Shown: in pieces, positions 18,938 through 28,234 of the stretch
How the letters are laid out: each line of letters opens with the position of its first letter
Position numbering within the stretch: position 1 is the first letter of the stretch
DNA from: Nocardioides caldifontis
GTDB lineage: Bacteria; Actinomycetota; Actinomycetes; Propionibacteriales; Nocardioidaceae
Direction of reading: 5' to 3'
DNA length: 64,000 nucleotides
Assembly (NCBI RefSeq): GCF_008087345.1
Contig: NZ_VHIB01000008.1
Span: 124,001-188,000, forward strand
Notes under the pieces: model-generated
Database searches by the model: none
The model's input: the letters and a program-made list of their open reading frames with translations, nothing else
What the model was told of the DNA's origin: nothing
Translations under genes and position numbers: made by a program

Positions 18938-19603
18938 GTGGCCGAGCTGACCTTCTACTGCGGGACCATGGACGCGGGGAAGTCGACGCTGGCGCTCCAG
19001 ACCAACCACAACCACGCCGCCCGTGGCCGCGTGGGGCGGATCTTCACCTCCCACGACCGGGCCGGCCCGGCGACGCTCTCCAGCCGGCTCGGGCTCCGCC
19101 ACGACGCGCTCGAGGTGTCGCCGGGGTTCGACTTCTGGGCCTACGTCGTGGACTCGCTGACCCACGGCGCGCGGATCGACTACCTGATCTGCGACGAGTG
19201 CCAGTTCTACGAGCCGACGCAGGTCGAGCAGCTCGCCAAGGTCGTCGACGAGCTCCAGATCGACGTGTTCTGCTTCGGCATCCTCACCGACTTCCGCACC
19301 CGGCTCTTCCCCGGCTCGGCCCGGCTCGTCGAGCTCGCGGACCGGATGCAGGTGCTCCAGGTCGAGGCGCTCTGCTGGTGCGGCAACCGCGCCACCCACA
19401 ACGCCCGCACCGTCGACGGCGAGATGGTCACCGAGGGTGACGTGATCGTCGTCGGTGACGTGGACGACCAGGCCGCCCAGGAGGGGCCACCGCCCGAGGT
19501 CGCCTACGAGGTGCTCTGCCGCCAGCACCACCGCCGCCGGCTCACCTCCGCCCGGGCCCAGGCCATCTCGAGGATCGCGGAGCCGTTGCCGTTCGGCAGC
19601 TGA
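18938..19603 (+). CDS. tdk: Thymidine kinase
   Basis: 221 aa type II TK. Phosphorylates thymidine to dTMP for salvage. P-loop GTMDAGKS at residues 9-16, DECQF Walker B-like motif, and zinc-ribbon elements CWCGNRATHNAR and CRQH. The length fits the family. With dut at 8.1 kb it supplies dTMP, though the two are not in one operon. Confidence 0.95.
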   Translation: MAELTFYCGTMDAGKSTLALQTNHNHAARGRVGRIFTSHDRAGPATLSSRLGLRHDALEVSPGFDFWAYVVDSLTHGARIDYLICDECQFYEPTQVEQLAKVVDELQIDVFCFGILTDFRTRLFPGSARLVELADRMQVLQVEALCWCGNRATHNARTVDGEMVTEGDVIVVGDVDDQAAQEGPPPEVAYEVLCRQHHRRRLTSARAQAISRIAEPLPFGS

Positions 19604-19606
19604 CCG

Positions 19607-20527
19607 ATGAGTCCGGCGCGCGCCGCTCGTCCACCCCGCATGACCAGCACACACTCCGCTCGGACGACCACCCGGACCCTGAGGACCCCGCACGCCGACC
19701 TCGCCGTCGACGTCCACGGACCGCTCCCCGCGCCCGACGGCCGTCCCCCGCTCCTCCTCGTCGGCGCCCCCATGGACGCCTCCGGCTTCGCCACGCTGGT
19801 GTCGCTGCTGCCCGACCGGACGGTGGTCACCCACGACCCCCGGGGGCTGGGACGGAGCACCCGCAGCGACGGCCGCGACGACCACACCCCAGAGCAGTAC
19901 GTCGAGGACCTGTGGGCCGTCGTCCAGGCGGTCGGCGGCGGGCCGGTCGACGTGTTCGCCAGCAGCGGCGGCGCCGTCACCGCCCTGGAGCTCCTCCGGC
20001 GACGTCCCGGGGTGGTCGGCACCCTCGTCGCGCACGAGCCGCCGGTGCTGTCCGTGCTTCCCGACGCGGAGCGGGCGTTCGCGGCCGAGCGGGCGGTGCA
20101 GGAGGTGTACCACGCCAGGGGGTGGGGTCACGGCATGGCGGCGTTCATCGCGCTGACCTCGTGGTCGGGCGAGCTGACCGACGAGTTCGCGGCGCGCCCG
20201 CTGCCCGACCCGAGGGCGTTCGGGCTGCCGGCCGGCGACGACGGCACCCGTACCGACCCGCTGCTCTCCGGCACCTCGAACGCGGTGACCGCCTACTGCC
20301 CCGACGTCGAGGCCGTCCGCAGCTCCGGCGCGCGGGTCGTGGTCGCCGTGGGCCGGGAGTCGCTCGGCTTCCTCACCGGCCGGACGTCGCAGGCGCTCGC
20401 GCAGCAGCTCGGGGTCGAGCCCGTCGTCTTCCCCGGCGGCCACAGCGGCTTCATGGGCGGGGAGTTCGGCCAGACCGGCGAGCCGGAGGAGTTCGCCGAC
20501 CGGCTGCGCGCCGTGCTCGCCGGGTGA
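19607..20527 (+). CDS. Alpha/beta-fold hydrolase
   Basis: 306 aa. Strand/loop pattern PPLLLVGAPM, THDPRGLGRS and the nucleophile elbow DVFASSGGAV place it in the alpha/beta hydrolase superfamily; the elbow reads A-S-S-G-G rather than GxSxG. The likely catalytic histidine is in FPGGHSGF. Substrate unknown. ATG 19607 is 3 nt after the tdk stop; ATG 19640 is an alternative that still covers the whole fold. Confidence 0.8.
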   Translation: MSPARAARPPRMTSTHSARTTTRTLRTPHADLAVDVHGPLPAPDGRPPLLLVGAPMDASGFATLVSLLPDRTVVTHDPRGLGRSTRSDGRDDHTPEQYVEDLWAVVQAVGGGPVDVFASSGGAVTALELLRRRPGVVGTLVAHEPPVLSVLPDAERAFAAERAVQEVYHARGWGHGMAAFIALTSWSGELTDEFAARPLPDPRAFGLPAGDDGTRTDPLLSGTSNAVTAYCPDVEAVRSSGARVVVAVGRESLGFLTGRTSQALAQQLGVEPVVFPGGHSGFMGGEFGQTGEPEEFADRLRAVLAG

Positions 20528-20536
20528 CCCCGGTCG

Positions 20537-21658
20537 TCAGCCGAGCAGCACGGGGACGAGCATCTCCACGGGGGTCAGCGACCCGTGCATCCCCAGCAGC
20601 CGGGCCTCGTAGGGGAAGGCCGAGCTGATCATCACGGCGTGGTCCTCGCGGCAGGCGACGACGACGTCGCCGATGCGGGGCCGGACCTCGCCGTCCACCT
20701 CGCCGAACCAGCCGCGGGCGAACGCCTCGTCCTTCTCCAGCACCTCCCCGCGGTCGCCGACGACGCCCCGCCAGGCGGCGAGCACGTCGGCGAGGGCACC
20801 GGGACGGGTGTAGACGTGGCGGAACCGGGCCTCGCCGCCGAGGACGGCGACGCCGTCGCGCAGCTCGGGGTGGTCGTCGACCTCGATCCGGTGCTCGACG
20901 GGCACGTCGACCATCCCGTGGTCGGCCACGACGAGCAGCCGGGTGTGCGTGGGCAGCTCGTCCCGGAGCTGCTGGGCGGCGGTGTCGATCGCGGTCAGCT
21001 GGCTGCGCCACTGCTCGGAGTCGACACCGTAGCGGTGGCCGGTCCAGTCGAGGTCCCCGTCGTACATGTAGGTGAGCGAGGGTGCCCGCTGGGCCGCCCG
21101 GCGCACCGCGACCAGCCGCTCGCCGGCCCGGTCGGCCCCGACGAAGGTGGCCCCGCGGCCGCTGACGTCGGTCAGCCCGGACCCCTTGAACTCGCGCTTG
21201 TTGACCATCGTGGTGTGCACGCCGGCCTCCGCCAGCCGGGCGAACGCCGTCGGGTGCGGCTGCCAGGCGTGCGGGTCGACGTGCTTGCTCCACATCAGCG
21301 CGTTGAGCAGGTCGTCGGTGCCGGGGATCCGGCTGGTGAACCCCACGACGCCGTGCCGCCCGGGCGTCAGGGCGGTGCCGAGCGTCGTCAGGCTCGTCGC
21401 CGTGGTCGACGGGACACCGACCGTCGCCGGGCGGGTGCCGTCGAGGAGCGAGGAGAGGTACGGCGCCCGGTCGGCGTGGGCGCGGAGCAGCTCGAACCCC
21501 AGCCCGTCGACGAGGAAGAGCACGTAGGACGGCGCGTCCGGCAGCTCGAGGTCGGCGGGCGGCTCACCGAGGGCCTCGCCGCACCCCAGCGCGTGGGCCA
21601 CGGCCGGGACGACGTCGGCCAGCGACCGGTCCCGGTAGGCCGGGGCGACGAAGCTCAC
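20537..21658 (-). CDS. Alkaline phosphatase superfamily nucleotide pyrophosphatase/phosphodiesterase
   Basis: 373 aa. Metal and nucleophile motifs: FLVDGLGFELL (first Asp), VPSTTATSLTTLGTALTPG (Thr nucleophile) and VVADHGMVDV (Asp-His). This resembles NPP-type phosphodiesterases. No signal peptide is visible, so it is predicted cytoplasmic. The GTG start overlaps the DUF5998 stop as GTGA. Confidence 0.87.
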   Translation of the reverse strand: MSFVAPAYRDRSLADVVPAVAHALGCGEALGEPPADLELPDAPSYVLFLVDGLGFELLRAHADRAPYLSSLLDGTRPATVGVPSTTATSLTTLGTALTPGRHGVVGFTSRIPGTDDLLNALMWSKHVDPHAWQPHPTAFARLAEAGVHTTMVNKREFKGSGLTDVSGRGATFVGADRAGERLVAVRRAAQRAPSLTYMYDGDLDWTGHRYGVDSEQWRSQLTAIDTAAQQLRDELPTHTRLLVVADHGMVDVPVEHRIEVDDHPELRDGVAVLGGEARFRHVYTRPGALADVLAAWRGVVGDRGEVLEKDEAFARGWFGEVDGEVRPRIGDVVVACREDHAVMISSAFPYEARLLGMHGSLTPVEMLVPVLLG

Positions 21659-22281
21659 CGGCGGTCGGCGGCACCGACGGTGCGGGCGTTGAGGATCCGG
21701 GCGAAGTCGAGGAGCTCGGCGACCGCCTCGGGCCCCTCGGCCGCGGCGCTGAGCCGCAGCGAGAAGTCGTCGGAGCCGAGCACCCCGGTGTAGCCGTGGT
21801 CGGCCTCGCAGCTCGGGTCGGCGCACCCGGCCGGCTCGAGGTCGATGCGGCTGACCGCGCCCCAGCCGATCGTGAGCACCGCCTCGCTCGCGTCCGGGAC
21901 GGGGCCGGGCTGGCCGTCGTAGGACGCCGGGTTGGCGACCATCCGGTTGACCACCACGGTGCGGATCGCGGAGAGCCGGATCGCCTCCGTCGTCGAGGAG
22001 GTGTACGGCGCGGGGAGCACGTCGTCGGGGGCGTGCTCGTCGGTGTGCGCCAGGATCAGCCGGGTCGGGGTCAGGGCCAGCACCGTGACGTGGCGGCGCA
22101 CCTCGTCACGCTCGTCGATCGTCGGCTCGTGGTGCACCAGGTGCGCCTCGACGGGCTCCCCCGCCACCGCCGCGAAGACGGCGTCCGCGACCACCTCCGG
22201 GTAGTAGCCGGAGGCCTCGATGGCCGAGCGGAGCGCCGGCGACCGGTCCGGGGCGTGCGTGGTGTGTCGCGAAGGCGGCAT
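21655..22281 (-). CDS. DUF5998 family protein
   Basis: 208 aa soluble protein of an actinobacterial family with no known function. Recognisable features are HHEPTIDERDEVRRHVTVLALTP near residue 55 and CADPSCEADHGYTG near 160. It is co-translated with the phosphodiesterase, as I recall for other actinobacteria. ATG 22281 lies 7 nt after a CAGACT hexamer. Confidence 0.85.
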   Translation of the reverse strand: MPPSRHTTHAPDRSPALRSAIEASGYYPEVVADAVFAAVAGEPVEAHLVHHEPTIDERDEVRRHVTVLALTPTRLILAHTDEHAPDDVLPAPYTSSTTEAIRLSAIRTVVVNRMVANPASYDGQPGPVPDASEAVLTIGWGAVSRIDLEPAGCADPSCEADHGYTGVLGSDDFSLRLSAAAEGPEAVAELLDFARILNARTVGAADRR

Positions 22282-22288
22282 GCCGTTC

Positions 22289-22294
22289 AGTCTG
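22289..22294 (-). promoter_or_regulatory. -10 element of the DUF5998 gene
   Basis: CAGACT, 7 nt before ATG 22281. Confidence 0.5.
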
Positions 22295-22302
22295 TCACGC
22301 CG

Positions 22303-24990
22303 TCAGCCCGGGAGGGTCCCGCCCTCGAGGCTGGCCATCCGGCGCACGAACCAGTCGGTGCGGGCGTCCACGGCCGGCTCGATGCGGGCCTCGGCGGTCA
22401 GGACGGTCACCCCGGTGTCCGAGACGTTGACCAGCGACAGGTCCAGGCAGCGGACCTGCGGGAGGTCGTTCTTCAGCTGGGCGACCCTGAGCAGCAACCG
22501 CTCGAGCCCCTCGGTGTCCACCGGCACGCTGCCGCGGTAGCCGAGCAGCAGCGGCGCCGCCTTGATCTCGCGCACCATCTCCGCGGCGTCCAGCGGCTGC
22601 ATCGGCGGGATGCGGTAGGCGGTGTCGCCGAGCAGGTCGCTGGCCACCCCGGAGACGCCGAACGACACGACCGGGCCGAAGAGCGGGTCCTCCACGCCGC
22701 TGACCTGGACCGGCACGCCAGCCGGCGCGGTGCGCTGGACGACGTAGGCGGGCGTCGTCTGGGTGTCGTCGATGTAGCCGTGCATCGTCTTCCAGGCGTC
22801 GCGCATCTCGTCGGCGGTGTCGATGTTGCGCCAGACGTGGGCGAGGTCCGGGCGGTGCTTGAGGTGCTCGGCGGTCGCTTTGAGCACCACGTCCCAGCCG
22901 AGCTCGGCGCCGGCGGCGATCGCCTCCTCCAGGGTCGCGACCGGCAACCGGGGCCACTGCTCGATCCCGTAGGCGCCGAGCAGCTCGGCGAGCTCGTGGT
23001 CGTCGAGGGTGCGCCCCTCCGGGGAGGCGACCAGCGCCTGCGTCACGACGGTGCGGGCCCGGACCTGGTCGCCCTCCTCGGGGAGGGGCGCGGTCACCTC
23101 GTCGGGACGGTCGAGCCATGCGGCGTACTCCACGGCCCGGGCGAGCGCCTGGACGGCCGCCTCCGGGGAGCCGTAGGAGGGCACGGAGCCGCGGCCGGCC
23201 GTGCTGCCGGCCACGTCGGGCACGCGGAGCAGCTCGGGGATGCCCTGGGCGGCGAGGAAGGTGGAGAGGATCGGCTTCTCCGACTGCTCACCCACCAGCG
23301 CGAGGACGGTCGCGACCTCGTCGCCGCTGGTGTCCACGGGCGGGATGTACACCACCAGCACCGCGTCGACCTCGGGGTCGTCGATGGCGGCGTCGAGGTG
23401 CTGCTCGAAGTCGTCGGCGCTCGCCTCGGGGTGGAGCCCGCCGGTGGTGCGGACCTGGAGCCCCGCGGCGGCCGCAGCATCGGCGGCGAGCAGCGCGAGC
23501 GCGTCGGAGTTGCCGACGATCGCGACCCGGTTGCCCCGCGGGAGCGGCTGGTGGGCGACCAGCTGCGCGACGTCGAACATCTCGTCGAGGGTGTCGACCT
23601 GGATCACGCCGGCCTGGCGGAACATCGCGTCGACGGCGGCCTGTCCAGCCTCGCTGACCCGGACGGCGTGGCCCATCGGGACGCCCTGCGTGGTGCGCCC
23701 GGACTTCACCGCGATCACCGGTTTGCGCCGGCTGACGCGGCGGGCGATGCGGCTGAACTTGCGCGGGTTGCCGATCGACTCGAGGTAGAGCAGGACGACC
23801 TCGGTGGTGTCGTCCTCCTCCCAGTACTGCAGGAGGTCGTTGCCCGAGACGTCGGCACGGTTGCCAGCCGAGACGAAGGTGGTGAGCCCCAGCCCGCGGC
23901 GGGAGACGTTCTCGAGGATCGCGATGCCGAGCGCGCCGGACTGGCTGAAGAAGCCGGCCCGCCCGCGGGGCGGCATCAGGGGCGACAGCGAGGCGTTCAG
24001 CGCGGACTCCGCGGCGGTGTTGATGATCCCGAGCGCGTTGGGGCCGACGAGCCGGAGCCCGTAGGAGCGGCACAGCTTCAGCAGCTGGCGCTGCAGCCGA
24101 CGCCCCTCCTCGCCGGTCTCCGCGAAGCCGGAGGAGACCACGACCATGCCGTGGACACCCTTGTTGGCGCAGTCGAGGACGACGTCGAGCACCTTCTCCG
24201 CGGCCACCGCCACCACCGCGATGTCCACCGGGTCGGGGATGTCGGAGACGCTGGCGTAGGCGGGCATCCCGGCGACGGCGTCGGCCGCCGGGTTCACGAC
24301 GTAGACCTTGCCGCGGTAGTCGCCGAGCACCAGGTTGCGCACCAGCCGGCGGCCCACGGTGTCGAGCCGCCGGCTCGCGCCGACGACCGCGACGCTGCGC
24401 GCGGAGAGGAACCGCTGCACCGAGGCCCGCTCGGCGCGGTGCTCGCGGGCCTGCATGACCTCCAGCGAGGTGGCGGTGGTGTCGATGGGGAACTCGAGGT
24501 GCATCACGCCGTCCTCGAAGCCGCCCTGGACCTGGTAGCCCGCCTCGCGGAAGACCTGCAGCATGCCGATGTTGTCGGGAAGCACCTCGGCGACGAACTT
24601 CGCCACCCCGAGCTCCCGGCCGATCTGGGCGAGGTGCTCGAGGAGCAGCTGGCCGACCCCGCGGTGGTGGTGGCGGTCCTGGACCAGGAAGGCCACCTCG
24701 GCCTCGCCGCCCGGGAGCCGCTCGAACTGCCCGATCGCGATCATCCGCTCCGCGACCGTCAGCACCAGGGCCACGCGGTCGTGGTGGTCGACCTCGACGA
24801 ACCGCTTGACCTCGCGCTCGCTGAGCGTGGGCATGGCGGCGAAGAACCGGTAGTACTTCGACTGCGGCGAGATCTGCTCGTAGAAGGACACGAGCAGCGA
24901 GGCGTCGTCCGGCGTCACCGGACGGAGGTGGGCCGTGCCGCCGTCCCTGAGCAGCACGTCGGCCTCCCAGTGGCGGGGGTACGACGTCAC
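22303..24990 (-). CDS. Protein acetyltransferase: N-terminal GNAT fused to ADP-forming acyl-CoA synthetase
   Basis: 895 aa. Residues 15-170 are a GNAT domain (acetyl-CoA loop HHHRGVGQLLLEHL). Residues 195-480 are CoA-binding and succinyl-CoA-ligase-like domains (VVGASRRLDTVGR, VGPNALGIIN, FFSQSGALGIAI). The last 220 are an ATP-grasp domain. Fusions of this kind are Pat/PatA lysine acetyltransferases that modify and silence acyl-CoA synthetases. Here the GNAT domain comes first, the reverse of Salmonella Pat, an order also known in streptomycetes. GTG 24990 is fixed by TAGATT 7 nt upstream. Confidence 0.9.
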   Translation of the reverse strand: MTSYPRHWEADVLLRDGGTAHLRPVTPDDASLLVSFYEQISPQSKYYRFFAAMPTLSEREVKRFVEVDHHDRVALVLTVAERMIAIGQFERLPGGEAEVAFLVQDRHHHRGVGQLLLEHLAQIGRELGVAKFVAEVLPDNIGMLQVFREAGYQVQGGFEDGVMHLEFPIDTTATSLEVMQAREHRAERASVQRFLSARSVAVVGASRRLDTVGRRLVRNLVLGDYRGKVYVVNPAADAVAGMPAYASVSDIPDPVDIAVVAVAAEKVLDVVLDCANKGVHGMVVVSSGFAETGEEGRRLQRQLLKLCRSYGLRLVGPNALGIINTAAESALNASLSPLMPPRGRAGFFSQSGALGIAILENVSRRGLGLTTFVSAGNRADVSGNDLLQYWEEDDTTEVVLLYLESIGNPRKFSRIARRVSRRKPVIAVKSGRTTQGVPMGHAVRVSEAGQAAVDAMFRQAGVIQVDTLDEMFDVAQLVAHQPLPRGNRVAIVGNSDALALLAADAAAAAGLQVRTTGGLHPEASADDFEQHLDAAIDDPEVDAVLVVYIPPVDTSGDEVATVLALVGEQSEKPILSTFLAAQGIPELLRVPDVAGSTAGRGSVPSYGSPEAAVQALARAVEYAAWLDRPDEVTAPLPEEGDQVRARTVVTQALVASPEGRTLDDHELAELLGAYGIEQWPRLPVATLEEAIAAGAELGWDVVLKATAEHLKHRPDLAHVWRNIDTADEMRDAWKTMHGYIDDTQTTPAYVVQRTAPAGVPVQVSGVEDPLFGPVVSFGVSGVASDLLGDTAYRIPPMQPLDAAEMVREIKAAPLLLGYRGSVPVDTEGLERLLLRVAQLKNDLPQVRCLDLSLVNVSDTGVTVLTAEARIEPAVDARTDWFVRRMASLEGGTLPG

Positions 24991-24997
24991 GGGGACG

Positions 24998-25003
24998 AAT
25001 CTA
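24998..25003 (-). promoter_or_regulatory. -10 element of the acetyltransferase gene
   Basis: TAGATT, 7 nt before GTG 24990. Confidence 0.6.
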
Positions 25004-25067
25004 GCGTGCGGCCCCGACGGTCCCTGCCCCTCGGCGTGCCCGCCGAACGCTCACCGACGCCCTCGGG

Positions 25068-25073
25068 GACAAT
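25068..25073 (+). promoter_or_regulatory. -10 element of parC
   Basis: GACAAT, 6 nt before GTG 25080. Confidence 0.5.
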
Positions 25074-25079
25074 GCGTCG

Positions 25080-27536
25080 GTGGCCCGACGAAGCACCCCG
25101 ACCTTGGTCCCCGACGACTTCGAGGAGCACATCGTCGACATCGACGTCGGCGACGAGATGCGCACCTCGTTCCTGGAGTACGCCTACTCCGTCATCTACA
25201 GCCGCGCGCTCCCCGACGCGCGCGACGGGCTGAAGCCGGTGCAGCGGCGGATCCTCTACACGATGGCCGACATGGGGCTGCGCCCCGACCGCGGCCACGT
25301 GAAGTCGGCCCGCGTCGTCGGCGAGGTGATGGGCCGGCTCCACCCGCACGGCGACGGCGCGATCTACGACGCCCTGGTGCGGATGGTCCAGTCGTGGTCG
25401 ATGCGGCTGCCGATGGTCGACGGCCACGGGAACTTCGGCTCCCCCGACGCCGGCCCCGCGGCGATGCGCTACACCGAGTGCCGGATGGCCCCGGCCGCGA
25501 TGCCGATGACGACCTCGATCGACGAGGACACCGTCGACTTCAAGCCCAACTACGACTCGCGCGAGCTCGAGCCGACGGTCCTGCCGGCGGCGATCCCCAA
25601 CCTGCTGGTCAACGGCGCCTCCGGCATCGCCGTGGGCATGGCGACCAACATGGCGCCGCACAACCTGGTCGAGGTCGTCCAGGCGCTGCGCCACCTGATC
25701 AAGCACCCCGGCGCCGACCTCGACGCGCTGATGCGGTTCGTCCCCGGCCCCGACCTGCCGACCGGCGGCAAGATCATCGGCCTGTCCGGCGTGCGCGAGG
25801 CCTACGAGACCGGGCGCGGCACCTTCAAGATGCGCGCGACCGCCCGCGTGGAGGCGGTGACGCCGCGCCGCAAGGGCATCGTGGTCACCGAGCTGCCGTA
25901 CGGCGTCGGGCCGGAGAAGGTCATCGAGCGGATCAAGGTGCTCGTCCAGGGCAAGAAGCTCCAGGGCATCTCCGACGTCAAGGACCTCACCGACCTCGAG
26001 AAGGGGCTCCGGCTCGTCATCGAGGTCAAGAACGGGTTCAACCCCGAGGCGATCCTCGAGCAGCTCTACAAGCTCACGCCGATGGAGGACTCCTTCGGGA
26101 TCAACAACGTCGCGCTCGTCGACGGGCAGCCCCGCACCCTCGGGCTCAAGCAGCTCCTCGAGGTCTACCTCCAGCACCGCTACGACGTGGTGCGCCGCCG
26201 CTCGACCTACCGCCGCGGCAAGGCCGCCGACCGGCTGCACCTGGTCGAGGGGCTGCTGCTGGCGATCCTCGACATCGACGAGGTCATCCAGCTGATCCGG
26301 TCGAGCGACAACTCCGGCGAGGCCAAGGAACGGCTGATGTCGGTCTTCGACCTCTCCGACCCCCAGGCGACGTACATCCTCGACATGCAGCTGCGCCGGC
26401 TGACCAAGTTCTCCCGGCTCGAGCTGGAGACCGAGAAGACCGAGCTCGAGGAGCTCATCGCCCAGCTCGACGCGATCCTGTCCGACGAGGCGGAGCTGCG
26501 GAAGGTGGTCTCCGACGAGCTCGCCGAGGTCGCCAAGGCCCACGGCACCCCGCGGCGCACCGTGCTGCTGGCCTCGGCCGGTCAGCCGTCGGCAGCGGTG
26601 CCGCTCGAGGTGGCCGACGACCCGTGCTTCGTGCTGCTCTCCTCCGCCGGGCTGCTCGCCCGCACCACCGACGCCGAGCCGCCGGGCACCGGCGAGGCGA
26701 GGACCAACCACGACGTCGTGGTCTCGGCCGTGGCCGCCACCGCGCGCGGGCAGGTCGGCGTGCTCACCACCGCCGGCCGCCTGGTGCGGCTCGACGTGCT
26801 CGACCTGCCGACGCTCCCGCCGACCGCGAACGCCCCGCACCTGCAGGGCGGCGCCCCGCTCGACTCCTTCCTCGCGCTCGACGGCGGCGAGGAGGCGCTG
26901 GCGCTGTGCCGGCTCACCGAGGAGGGCCCCGGGCTGGCGCTCGGCACCCGACAGGGAGTCGTGAAGCGGATCAACCCCGAGCTGCTCAACCGCGACTCGT
27001 GGGAGGTCGTGCGGCTCACCGAGGGCGACACCGTCGTCGGCGCCGTGGAGCTGCGCGACGGCGAGGAGGAGCTCGTGTTCGTGACCAGCGACGCCCAGCT
27101 GCTGCACTTCCCCGCGTCGGCGGTCCGCCCCCAGGGACGCAGCGGCGGCGGCATCGCCGGGATCAAGCTCGGCACCGGCGCCCAGGTGGTCTTCTTCGGC
27201 GCGCTCCACCCCGACGACCGCTCCGTGGTGGTCACGGTGTCGGGCTCCGGGACCGCCCTGCCCGGCACGGAGGTCGGCTCGGTGAAGGTGGCGCCGTTCT
27301 CGGAATACCCGGGCAAGGGGCGCGCCACCGGCGGCGTGCGGTGCCACCGGTTCCTCAAGGGCGAGGACCGGCTGCTGCTCGCCTGGGCGGGCACCGGGCC
27401 CGCGTGGGCCGCCGCGGACTCCGGCGCCCCGGTCGACCTGCCCGCCGCCGAGGGACGGCGTGACGGCTCCGGTGTGCCGCCGTCGCAGCCGCTCGCCGCG
27501 GTGGCCGGGCCGGTCCGTGACAGGGTTGCCCCATGA
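25080..27536 (+). CDS. parC: DNA topoisomerase IV subunit A
   Basis: 818 aa type IIA topoisomerase cleavage/ligation subunit. The quinolone-determining region ([18 protein letters not shown]) and catalytic [10 protein letters not shown] tyrosine are present, with a coiled-coil tower and a C-terminal beta-pinwheel. The pinwheel lacks an obvious GyrA box (QRRGGKG), which supports ParC rather than GyrA. ParE is encoded 7 kb away on the other strand, as in Streptomyces. The stop overlaps lprG as ATGA. Confidence 0.9.
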   Translation: MARRSTPTLVPDDFEEHIVDIDVGDEMRTSFLEYAYSVIYSRALPDARDGLKPVQRRILYTMADMGLRPDRGHVKSARVVGEVMGRLHPHGDGAIYDALVRMVQSWSMRLPMVDGHGNFGSPDAGPAAMRYTECRMAPAAMPMTTSIDEDTVDFKPNYDSRELEPTVLPAAIPNLLVNGASGIAVGMATNMAPHNLVEVVQALRHLIKHPGADLDALMRFVPGPDLPTGGKIIGLSGVREAYETGRGTFKMRATARVEAVTPRRKGIVVTELPYGVGPEKVIERIKVLVQGKKLQGISDVKDLTDLEKGLRLVIEVKNGFNPEAILEQLYKLTPMEDSFGINNVALVDGQPRTLGLKQLLEVYLQHRYDVVRRRSTYRRGKAADRLHLVEGLLLAILDIDEVIQLIRSSDNSGEAKERLMSVFDLSDPQATYILDMQLRRLTKFSRLELETEKTELEELIAQLDAILSDEAELRKVVSDELAEVAKAHGTPRRTVLLASAGQPSAAVPLEVADDPCFVLLSSAGLLARTTDAEPPGTGEARTNHDVVVSAVAATARGQVGVLTTAGRLVRLDVLDLPTLPPTANAPHLQGGAPLDSFLALDGGEEALALCRLTEEGPGLALGTRQGVVKRINPELLNRDSWEVVRLTEGDTVVGAVELRDGEEELVFVTSDAQLLHFPASAVRPQGRSGGGIAGIKLGTGAQVVFFGALHPDDRSVVVTVSGSGTALPGTEVGSVKVAPFSEYPGKGRATGGVRCHRFLKGEDRLLLAWAGTGPAWAAADSGAPVDLPAAEGRRDGSGVPPSQPLAAVAGPVRDRVAP
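27521..27526 (+). promoter_or_regulatory. Possible internal -10 element of lprG
   Basis: CAGGGT inside the last codons of parC, 6 nt before ATG 27533; would uncouple lprG from parC. Confidence 0.4.
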
Positions 27537-28234
27537 CGTCGACGCCCCCCGCCCGCATGGCGGCCGCCGTACCCCTGCTGCTGCTCGCGCTCGTGACCGG
27601 CTGCAGCGACGACGAGGGTGACGGCGGTGGCGAGGCGAACGAGGACCCGCTGGCGGAGGCGAAGACCCAGCTCGACGAGACCAGCGGCGTCTCGATCTCG
27701 CTGGTGACCGAGAAGCTCCCCGACGGGGTCAACGGCGTGCTGTCCGCCGTCGGGGTGGGCACCCACGACCCGGCGTTCGAGGGCGACCTCAAGGTCCGCG
27801 CCAACGGGTTCACCGTCGACGTGCCGGTGGTCTCGGTCGACGGCACGGTCTGGGCCGAGCTGCCGTTCACCAACAAGTTCAACAAGGTCGACCCCGGCGA
27901 CTACGGTGCGCCGGACCCCGCGGCGCTCATGCACCCCGAGGCCGGGCTCTCCTCCTGGCTGACCGCGGTCGAGGACGCCGAGGAGGGCGACGCCGTGCGC
28001 GAGGGCGAGAAGGTGCTCACGCCGTACTCCGGCACCCTCCCGGGGCAGGCCGTCGCCGAGGTGATCCCCAGCGCCGACGAGGCGGCGGAGTTCGAGGTGA
28101 CGTTCCGCCTCGACGACGACGACCGCCTCGAGAGCGCGGAGATCGTCGGGCCGTTCTACGGCGATCAGGGCGACGTGGAGTACGCCCTCACGCTCACCGA
28201 CTACGGCACCGAGAAGGACATCACCGCCCCGTGA
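27533..28234 (+). CDS. lprG: LppX/LprAFG-family lipoprotein (LprG-like)
   Basis: 233 aa. Signal peptide with lipobox LVTGC (cysteine near residue 24), an acidic linker, then the LppX_LprAFG fold (VSISLVTEKLPDGVNGVL, GTVWAELPFTNKFNKVDP). LprG of mycobacteria carries triacylated glycolipids and triacylglycerol across the envelope with the exporter P55. The MFS exporter gene follows directly with a GTGA overlap, which strongly supports this pairing. Length matches LprG (about 236). Confidence 0.9.
   Translation: MTSTPPARMAAAVPLLLLALVTGCSDDEGDGGGEANEDPLAEAKTQLDETSGVSISLVTEKLPDGVNGVLSAVGVGTHDPAFEGDLKVRANGFTVDVPVVSVDGTVWAELPFTNKFNKVDPGDYGAPDPAALMHPEAGLSSWLTAVEDAEEGDAVREGEKVLTPYSGTLPGQAVAEVIPSADEAAEFEVTFRLDDDDRLESAEIVGPFYGDQGDVEYALTLTDYGTEKDITAP

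Noticed and set aside
21796-25233. 1145-codon plus-strand frame
   Set aside because: Antisense of DUF5998 and the acetyltransferase fusion; composition (Gly/Val/Asp/Arg/His) has no family resemblance.
25080-27536. GyrA instead of ParC
   Set aside because: No GyrA box in the C-terminal pinwheel and a parE gene nearby; gyrase is expected elsewhere near the origin.
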